From: JAJPHF01 sp035293805
GTDB lineage: Bacteria > Chloroflexota > UBA6077 > JAJPHF01
DNA length: 64,000 nt
Direction of reading: 5' to 3'
Assembly (NCBI GenBank): GCA_035293805.1
Contig: DATGMD010000060.1
Span: 124,001-188,000 of the forward strand
Under the pieces are notes generated by a model that saw only the letters and a list, made by a program, of their open reading frames with translations, searched no databases and was not told where the DNA came from. Positions within the stretch are counted from its first letter, which is position 1. Every line of letters starts with the position of its first letter. Made by a program: the position numbers and the translations under genes. Of the stretch, positions 58,368-64,000 are shown piece after piece.

Positions 58368-60008
58368 ATGGTGCGCGACTTCCGACGCGTGCAAGACCTC
58401 ACGCTGGTGCTGGCGCGCTGGGCGGTTTTTGGCGGCCTGACGTACGCCATGCTGCAGCTGCCCGACCTGCCGGTCCCGCTGCCCTTCGTCGGCGCCCTCG
58501 GCCTATACGCGCTCTTCCTGACGATCGTGTTCATCGGCGCCTGGGCGGGCACGGTGGGGTTTGCCCACGTGCAGAGCATCGGCGACCTGGGGCTGGTGAC
58601 GGCGGCGCTGGTGCTGGCGCCAGATCTCTTGCTGCCGGTATACGTTGCGCTGCTCGCGGTCGCCGTGCTGATCGGGCTGCGGCGCTTCCGCTGGGCGCCC
58701 ACGCTCGGCTACGCCGCGCTGGCCGTCGCCGTTGGGGCCGCGGCCTGGTCACAGGGCCTGGAGCTGATTGCCGCGCCGGTGGAGCTGCTGCTTCCGGGCG
58801 CGGTGGTGCTGTTCACGCGGCTGCTGGCCGGCGACCCGCTGCCCGCCGACTACTTGGAGCGGCGGGTCCCCGTGCGCACGGACCAAGTGCGGGCGCTCCA
58901 AGGGCTCGGTAAGTCGCTGGGCGAGCGGAGCGAGCGGCAGGAGCTGTTGAGCGAGGCGCACCGGCTGATGCTGGCCCACACGGGCGCGACCCGCGCCGCC
59001 GTCGCCCTGCTGGACGGGGCGCCCGAGGACGGCCACGTCTACACGTTCAACGGCGGCGACGCGCAATCGAAGCCGATCGTCCTGCGGCGCGATGGCACGA
59101 CGCCGCCCGAGCGTGTGGTGCGGGAGGGCCGCCTACGGCTCGTCCGGCAGCGCGAGCCGTTGCCCATCGTCGAAATCCTCGGCGACCGCGGCGCCTCCAG
59201 CTTCCTGGGCGTCGCGCTGCGCTCGGGCGGCGAAACCCTGGGCGCCCTGCTCGCGTACGACAAGGAGGGCGGGCGACCGTTCGCCGACGAGGACGAGGCG
59301 TTTCTCGAGCTGCTGGCGCCCGCGCTCGCCGCGGCACTGTATGGCGGCCGGGCGGCGGCGGAGGCGGCGCAGTCAGCGGATATCTTCCCGCGAGGCCTCC
59401 TCGCCATGCTCGCGCTGCGGCGGCCCGAGGCCGACGTTCACGCTGAGCAGGTCGCCCGCTTCGCGCTGGCGATCGGCGAGCAGCTGGACCTCCCGCACGA
59501 CGAGATGGTCGCGCTGCAGCTGGGGGCGCTGCTGCACGACGTGGGCGAGCTGGGCCACGCCGACGTGTACAACCGAGCGCAGATGTTGTCGGCCACGGAC
59601 TACGAGCGGGTCAAGGAGCACCCCTGGACGGGCGCGCGCCTGCTCGCCGCGCTGGACCAGTCGCCCGAGGTCATCGAGATGGTCCACCAGCATCACGAGC
59701 GCTGGGATGGCACCGGCTACCCTCAGGGGCTCTCCCGCGCCGAGATCGCGCGGTCGGCGCGCGTCCTGGCGGTGGCCGACGCGCTCGACGCGATGACCGC
59801 CGAGCGCCCCTACCGCGCGCCCCGGCCCGTCCGCGACGCGCTCCAGGAGCTAGTGGGCAACTCCGGCACGCAGTTCGACCCGGCGGTGGTGCAGGCGCTG
59901 CTCGCCGTTGTGGCGCAGCACGGCGAGGGCTGGGTGGCCGCGCCCCCCCGCCGCCAGCGGCCCGTCATCGAGCCCTGGAGCGGCCGCATCCGCTACCGCA
60001 CCACCTGA
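58368..60008 (+). CDS. Membrane GAF and HD-GYP-type domain protein
   Basis: About 546 residues from the ATG at 58368. Residues 1-165 have about six hydrophobic segments. A GAF domain (about 190-330) senses an unknown ligand. The C-terminal HD-GYP-like domain (345-520) has LHDVGELGHADVYN, with metal ligands H390 and D391, and HHERWDGTGYP at 442-452. HD-GYP enzymes hydrolyse cyclic di-GMP. The usual lysine in HDxGK is a glutamate here (HDVGE), which may change activity. It lies 221 bases after nuoN and seems independently transcribed. Confidence 0.88.
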   Translation: MVRDFRRVQDLTLVLARWAVFGGLTYAMLQLPDLPVPLPFVGALGLYALFLTIVFIGAWAGTVGFAHVQSIGDLGLVTAALVLAPDLLLPVYVALLAVAVLIGLRRFRWAPTLGYAALAVAVGAAAWSQGLELIAAPVELLLPGAVVLFTRLLAGDPLPADYLERRVPVRTDQVRALQGLGKSLGERSERQELLSEAHRLMLAHTGATRAAVALLDGAPEDGHVYTFNGGDAQSKPIVLRRDGTTPPERVVREGRLRLVRQREPLPIVEILGDRGASSFLGVALRSGGETLGALLAYDKEGGRPFADEDEAFLELLAPALAAALYGGRAAAEAAQSADIFPRGLLAMLALRRPEADVHAEQVARFALAIGEQLDLPHDEMVALQLGALLHDVGELGHADVYNRAQMLSATDYERVKEHPWTGARLLAALDQSPEVIEMVHQHHERWDGTGYPQGLSRAEIARSARVLAVADALDAMTAERPYRAPRPVRDALQELVGNSGTQFDPAVVQALLAVVAQHGEGWVAAPPRRQRPVIEPWSGRIRYRTT

Positions 60009-60208
60009 CGCCTCGTCTCAACTCCGTCCCACCTCGACTGCTGGCCGGCTAGCGCCAGGCGTCTTGTCCCGCGAGTGGCTGTAGAATGGGCGTGAGGGAC
60101 TCTCACCTCCAGCGCCGCTCCCCTTGGGAGTGAGGGGGCGGGATCGCTCGGTCTCCCTCCAGGTGAAGCGCCATCCGCAGCCTGCCAGCTTGCGCTCCGG
60201 GAGCCGCC

Positions 60209-60994
60209 TTGCAGCCCTACTATGCCGCCGACGGCCTGGCGATCTACCAGGCCGACAGCACCCACCTGGCCTTTCTGCCGGACGCCTCGGTCGATTTGAC
60301 GGTGACCAGCCCGCCCTACAACCTGGACGTGGCCTACGACGGCTACAGCGATGCGCTCCCCTACGATCGCTATCTAGAGTGGGTGGGGCTGTGGGCGCGA
60401 GCGCTGTGGCGCGTGGCGGTGGAGGGCGGGCGGGCCTGCATCAACGTGCCGCTCGACTCGAACAAGGGCGGCAAGCGCGCCGTCTACGTGGATTACGTCG
60501 AGCGCTTCCGCGCGGCGGGCTGGACCTACCAGACGACGATCGTCTGGAACGAGCAGAACATCTCGCGCCGCACCGCGTGGGGCAGCTGGCTGTCGCCGTC
60601 GGCGCCGTTCGTCACGGCGCCAGTGGAGATGGTCGCCGTCTTCCACAAGGGGCCCTGGCGCCGGCCACCCGCCGGCCGCGCCACCGACCTCACGCGCGAC
60701 GAGTTTCTGGACTGGACCCTCGGCGTCTGGAGCTTCCCCGGCGAGAACCCGCGGCGCGCGGGCCACCCGGCGCCCTTCCCCGAGGAGCTGCCCTACCGTC
60801 TCATCAAGCTGTACAGCTACGTGGGCGACGTGGTCCTCGACCCGTTCCTCGGCTCCGGCACGACGTGTCGTGTGGCCCGCCGTTTAGGCCGGCGAGCCAT
60901 CGGCGCGGACGTGGACGCGGGCTACTGCGCCCGCGCCGCCGCCAGCTGCGGCGCCCCGCCCGCCCAGGTACACGGCCTGCCCACGAGGGCGTGA
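60209..60994 (+). CDS. Beta-class DNA methyltransferase (N4-cytosine/N6-adenine)
   Basis: The 261-residue enzyme starts at a TTG after CCGGGAG. The catalytic motif IV TSPPYN (33-38) precedes the SAM motif I VVLDPFLGSGTT (about 208-219), the beta-class order. Other text is typical: YVDYVERFRAAGWTYQTTIV, IVWNEQNISRRTAWGSW (target-recognition part) and a closing RRAIGADVDAGYC. No restriction endonuclease is nearby, so it is probably a solitary, CcrM-like or epigenetic methyltransferase. Confidence 0.92.
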   Translation: MQPYYAADGLAIYQADSTHLAFLPDASVDLTVTSPPYNLDVAYDGYSDALPYDRYLEWVGLWARALWRVAVEGGRACINVPLDSNKGGKRAVYVDYVERFRAAGWTYQTTIVWNEQNISRRTAWGSWLSPSAPFVTAPVEMVAVFHKGPWRRPPAGRATDLTRDEFLDWTLGVWSFPGENPRRAGHPAPFPEELPYRLIKLYSYVGDVVLDPFLGSGTTCRVARRLGRRAIGADVDAGYCARAAASCGAPPAQVHGLPTRA

Positions 60995-61053
60995 CGGGTT
61001 GCGCGCGCGTTCACAGCTCGCCCTCGCTCGGGCGTTCTGAGGCCGACACAGGG

Positions 61054-61347
61054 CTAAAGCGCGCGCCGCCCCGGAAACGCTCTGCTCGCCATAAGGGCGG
61101 GGTCGGCCAGCGATGGCGCCACCTGCGCGCACGCTGGCGCCCACTCCATGCCTGCTGGCTGGCAGCCCGACAGGTCCTCGGTGGGCAGCGGCGTGGTGGG
61201 GCTGTAGAGCAGTCCCAGCGCCAGCACCCAGAGCATCGCGACGAGCACCAGAGCCACCGCGACGCCAGCCTGAAACGCCGCGTCGGAAGCGTAGCCGCGT
61301 GCGGCCTGCCGGGCCATCCCGCCAAGCGCCCGGCGCACCTGTAGCAT
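61054..61347 (-). CDS. Single-pass membrane protein, 97 residues
   Basis: From the ATG at 61347, with GGAGAGG before it. A basic N-terminal helix (MLQVRRALGGMARQAARGY) precedes one hydrophobic segment (AGVAVALVLVAMLWVLALG), then an exported tail of about 45 residues with two cysteines (SGCQPAG, PACAQ). Function unknown. It is convergent with the DNA methyltransferase gene. Confidence 0.6.
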   Translation of the reverse strand: MLQVRRALGGMARQAARGYASDAAFQAGVAVALVLVAMLWVLALGLLYSPTTPLPTEDLSGCQPAGMEWAPACAQVAPSLADPALMASRAFPGRRAL

Positions 61348-61545
61348 GTACCTCTCCAGTCTGCTTGCAGGCCCGGCATGGGGTCGCCAGGCGGGCCGCC
61401 TGGCGGCGCCGCCAGACAGCCCCGCGCCCTGGACGTGTATGAAGGCGGCGTGAAAGCGCTGCACTGCCTCCTCCACGCGCCCAGTCTACGCGGGCCCGCC
61501 TGGCGGCACAGTAGCGCGGCTCACACTCTCCGAGTGAACCCGGTC

Positions 61546-61690
61546 ACGCCGGCGCCAGCACCAGGGCCAGCTGGAGCGAGCTGCTGAGCATCACCGTGGT
61601 CGCGTGGTCCGGCTTGTTCGCGACCGCGAGCTAGATGCCTACGAGGTTCGCTACCGCGTTGTCCGCCAGCGCCACGACCACGGGGCCACC
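61546..61690 (-). pseudogene. Fragment of a calcium/cation exchanger gene
   Basis: Reading the minus strand from 61690 gives GPVVVALADNAVANLVGI, a stop codon (TAG, about 61631-61633), then LAVANKPDHATTVMLSSSLQ and LALVLAPA before another stop. This resembles the second alpha-repeat of Cax-type exchangers, as in the intact gene at 34.2 kb (GNAAEYFSAVQMAWRDRLDV, then STQVALFVAPVL). The rest of the gene is not found, so it is a decayed remnant. The remaining sequence in 61348-61844 holds no supported gene. Confidence 0.6.
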
Positions 61691-61844
61691 GGACGGGTGA
61701 TTGGCGAGGGGCTGATGGGTCATGCGGGCGACTCAACCATTTCCAAATCGGCGGCTGATGCTCCATCTACCTCCGCCCGCTAGCCTAGAGCCAAGTCGAC
61801 AGAGCAGCTGTTGCTAAGCTCTGATTCCGAGAGGCGAGGAAGCC

Positions 61845-63557
61845 TTGAGCATCGAGTACCTGCCGTTCCCTGCTGCGGGGCAGACGCTGCGGAAAACCGC
61901 CCTCTCTCGGTTCTCGGGCGATCTCCCGGTCGCCATCTTCGGCGGACTGGTGATGTTCGCGGTGGGCCTCGTCGTCCTGCCCCGCATCAGCATCCCGCTG
62001 CTTGACGAGGCATTCTACGTGATCCCGGCCATTCGCTTGGCGGAGACCGGCCATCTCCTACTGGAGCCGTCCATCCAACCGAGCCTGGTGTCCCAGGTGG
62101 TCTGGGGGGCGCTCTTCAGCAAGGTTCTAGGCGGCGGGTTCATAGCCGTGCGCGTGGCGGTGCTTGTGGCCAGCGCGCTCGGGGCTGTTTGCTTCTATCT
62201 CCTGCTCCGGCAGCTCGGCTGCGCGCGCCGAGCCGCGGCCGTCGCGCTCGGGGTGCTCATTTTCAACCCAATGTACATCTCGGGCTCAGTAACCTTCATG
62301 ACGGAGGTGCCCTTCACGGCGCTCGTGCTGGGCACTCTCGTTGTCGGCATGGCAGGGCTACGCCGTAATCACCTGGGCCTCGTGCTTGCCGCCGGATGTC
62401 TGGCTGCCCTGGCGTTCCTCACGCGTCAGATCGGGGTGCTGCTCGTGCCCGCCCTGGCTGTAGGGTTGCTCAGCGCCCGACGGCGACGCCGCTCGGCGCG
62501 CTTCTGGCTCGCGTGGGTGCTCCCTTCTCTGCTCGCGGTCACCGCCTTCGTGCTGTGGCGCTATGGACCGGGCGCGCCCTCGGGCACCGGGTTCACCTAC
62601 AGCCGAGCCATCGCGCAGTGGGGCCAGGATAGCGGCTTTGCGCTGGAAATGGCCCGCCGCGTCGCGCGGGCGATCGCCTACTTAGGCGTGTTCAGCCTGC
62701 CACTGCTCGTGATCCACGCACCGGGGCTGTGGCGGCACCTACGAGGCCTTGACCGTTACGGCAAGCGAGCGCTAGGCGCGGGTCTGCTGATCGCCGCGGC
62801 CACTTACCTTCTCGCCTGGACTGGAGGCGTCCCGCCGCTGCCGTACCTCAGCAGTCCCGATCACCCCGTGGGGGGACTCATCGCCCTGCCACTGCCCGGC
62901 GGTCGCGCCCTGCCCCGAGAAGCACTAACGGCGGTCCTGACCTTTGGCCTCTGGGCTGCGGGCGGCCTCACCCTCGGCCTCGCTCTCGGGACCACACGCC
63001 TGCCAGTCCGCCGCTGGTTCACGCATCCGCACTTCTGCCTGTACCTTGCGGGCGGTCTGCTACTTGTCGCGGCGCTATCGTCTTATGTCGTGTACGATCG
63101 CTATTTCCTCCCCTTGATGCCCCTCGCGATGATCGTCTGCCTGGCGGGGACCCGTGCGGTACGGCCATCGCTGCCGCTAGCCGCCCTGGTCCTGGCGCTG
63201 TCGGCCACCGTGAGTACTGCCTTCATGCTGGACAAGACCCAGCGGCTATCGGCGGCCTGGGGAGCCGCAGCGGACTTGGTGGAGGCAGGTGTACGAGCCA
63301 ACGACATCGACGCGGGACTCGAGTGGGCGGTATGGTGGAGCCTCTGGCCCAGTTACCCGGTCGGTGAAGGCGTGCAGGGCAGCCTGGGCCGGGTGCGGCC
63401 GTGGGCAAATCGTCCCTATCAGGTCACGCCCTCGCTGCTGCCCGGCTACGTCGTCGAGAGAACGTATTATGTGTGGACCCCGCTCCACTTGCGGGCCCAG
63501 CCACTCTACGTGTTGCACATCGGCGCGGCCCCCCGCCCGCCGGAGACGCACCAATAG
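61845..63557 (+). CDS. Multi-pass membrane glycosyltransferase, GT39/ArnT-like
   Basis: The 570-residue protein starts at a TTG after GAGGAAG. About 11-12 hydrophobic segments are visible. The first loop has ISIPLLDEAFYVIPAIRLAE, with the Asp/Glu pair typical of GT-C enzymes, and later LAALAFLTRQIGVLLVPALA. The C-terminal part is a soluble exported domain. GT-C enzymes transfer a sugar from a polyprenyl phosphate to an exported acceptor. The acceptor is unknown; the Pro-rich surface protein encoded next (63624) is one candidate. Confidence 0.82.
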   Translation: MSIEYLPFPAAGQTLRKTALSRFSGDLPVAIFGGLVMFAVGLVVLPRISIPLLDEAFYVIPAIRLAETGHLLLEPSIQPSLVSQVVWGALFSKVLGGGFIAVRVAVLVASALGAVCFYLLLRQLGCARRAAAVALGVLIFNPMYISGSVTFMTEVPFTALVLGTLVVGMAGLRRNHLGLVLAAGCLAALAFLTRQIGVLLVPALAVGLLSARRRRRSARFWLAWVLPSLLAVTAFVLWRYGPGAPSGTGFTYSRAIAQWGQDSGFALEMARRVARAIAYLGVFSLPLLVIHAPGLWRHLRGLDRYGKRALGAGLLIAAATYLLAWTGGVPPLPYLSSPDHPVGGLIALPLPGGRALPREALTAVLTFGLWAAGGLTLGLALGTTRLPVRRWFTHPHFCLYLAGGLLLVAALSSYVVYDRYFLPLMPLAMIVCLAGTRAVRPSLPLAALVLALSATVSTAFMLDKTQRLSAAWGAAADLVEAGVRANDIDAGLEWAVWWSLWPSYPVGEGVQGSLGRVRPWANRPYQVTPSLLPGYVVERTYYVWTPLHLRAQPLYVLHIGAAPRPPETHQ

Positions 63558-63623
63558 TATGCCCCGGGAGTCCGCGGCTCACGGCAACAGGCGCTACGCG
63601 GGGACATGCCCCGATGTCGCTCG

Positions 63624-64000
63624 TCAGCCCGCAGTCGGCCGCGCCGCGGCAGCGGCCAGCGCCATCTGCTGTCGCCGCCCCCTGAACCGGCGGACGCCTT
63701 CCAGCAGGGCGAGCGCGGCTATCCCGAGAGCCAGCAGGTTCCCGCTGTCCGCCTCCGGAATAATCGGCACGGCCGGGACGCCGGCGGCCGGCGGGGGCGG
63801 CGGCGGCAAGAGGACCGGCGGGGGCGGCGGGGCGAGCGGCAGGACCGGCACGGGGACCGTGACGGGCACGGGCACCGGCAACGGCCCAGGCACGGGCACC
63901 GGCAGGGGGTGGCGGCGGTGCCGGGGCACGATCGGTATCTGGGCCACGCCGGGGCCATCCGCGGGGTCCGACACATCCGCGGAGACCGTCCTCGCGGCCG
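63624..64000 (-). CDS. Proline-rich surface protein with PEP-CTERM-like tail, 5' end outside the window
   Basis: The open frame runs off the window edge, so only the C-terminal part is seen (at least 125 residues). It reads AARTVSADVSDPADG, then a long Pro/Val run (PVPVPG, PVPVPVTVPVPV, PPPPPVLLPPPPPP), then a C-terminal sorting-type tail: VPIIPEADSGNLLALGIAAL followed by ALLEGVRRFRGRR. PEADS plus a helix plus an Arg cluster resembles the PEP-CTERM-like sorting signals recognised by exosortase-type enzymes. No exosortase is in the window. An internal GTG at 63974 would give a 116-residue protein. Confidence 0.6.
   Translation of the reverse strand, partial: AARTVSADVSDPADGPGVAQIPIVPRHRRHPLPVPVPGPLPVPVPVTVPVPVLPLAPPPPPVLLPPPPPPAAGVPAVPIIPEADSGNLLALGIAALALLEGVRRFRGRRQQMALAAAAARPTAG

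Overview
This is a high-GC (roughly 70 percent by eye), gene-dense stretch of bacterial chromosome carrying dnaA, ilvD, metG, grpE, xerC/D and a respiratory Complex I cluster. The most likely source is a Chloroflexota-type organism, perhaps from a metagenome. The clues are the GC content, an F420-type luciferase-family oxidoreductase, a Caa3-type CtaG, many small uncharacterised membrane proteins, G/C-rich palindromic repeats and heptamer arrays between genes. This placement is inference; no rRNA or tRNA gene was seen that could settle it.

Layout. 0.2-7.2 kb: dnaA (minus), a SpoIIM/RDD divergent membrane pair, a response regulator with an active-looking GGDEF domain, and a TauA/NMT1-like lipoprotein. 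7.4-14.8 kb: a Kef-type antiporter, then a minus-strand run of a DNA methyltransferase, an isochorismatase-family hydrolase, an EVE-domain protein, and an ABC ATPase with a second NMT1-like lipoprotein but no permease. 15.3-19.7 kb: an island of small, mostly unrecognised membrane or secreted proteins, including one pair of tandem paralogues. 19.7-31 kb: corA, ilvD, a membrane-embedded spermidine-synthase-like protein whose gene carries a dispersed repeat in frame, a class I methyltransferase, metG, a family 2 glycosyltransferase, ctaG and an F420-type oxidoreductase. 31-38 kb: a DHA2 MFS exporter fused to a MarR-like domain, a stress protein, a Ca2+/H+ antiporter, and a gentisate-dioxygenase-like cupin followed by a TAXI-like binding protein with no signal peptide. 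38-48 kb: grpE-htrA-SLOG operon, an SH3/TIM-barrel surface protein, a large GAF histidine kinase, a 67-residue protein with an internal repeat, and a Xer recombinase. 48.3-58.2 kb: nuoABC-HJKLMN, with no nuoD, E, F, G or I. 58-64 kb: an HD-GYP-type protein, a beta-class DNA methyltransferase, a degraded cation-exchanger fragment, a GT39-like membrane protein, and the C-terminal end of a proline-rich surface protein with a PEP-CTERM-like tail.

The most distinctive signal is repeat biology. A G/C-rich element with near-perfect terminal inverted repeats occurs at 10.8, 23.4 and 51.8 kb. One copy lies in frame inside a coding region, and one sits where nuoI would be expected. A second repeat type, heptamer arrays of GCTGANN or GTGCTGA, fills the gaps before metG, nuoL, nuoM and nuoN, runs up to the start codons, and in nuoL and nuoM appears to supply the Shine-Dalgarno sequence. 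NuoC carries an unusual Ala/Pro-rich N-terminal extension of about 215 residues.

Cyclic-di-GMP signalling is represented by the GGDEF regulator (synthesis) and the HD-GYP-like protein (possible hydrolysis). No CRISPR array, complete insertion sequence, restriction enzyme, rRNA or tRNA was found.
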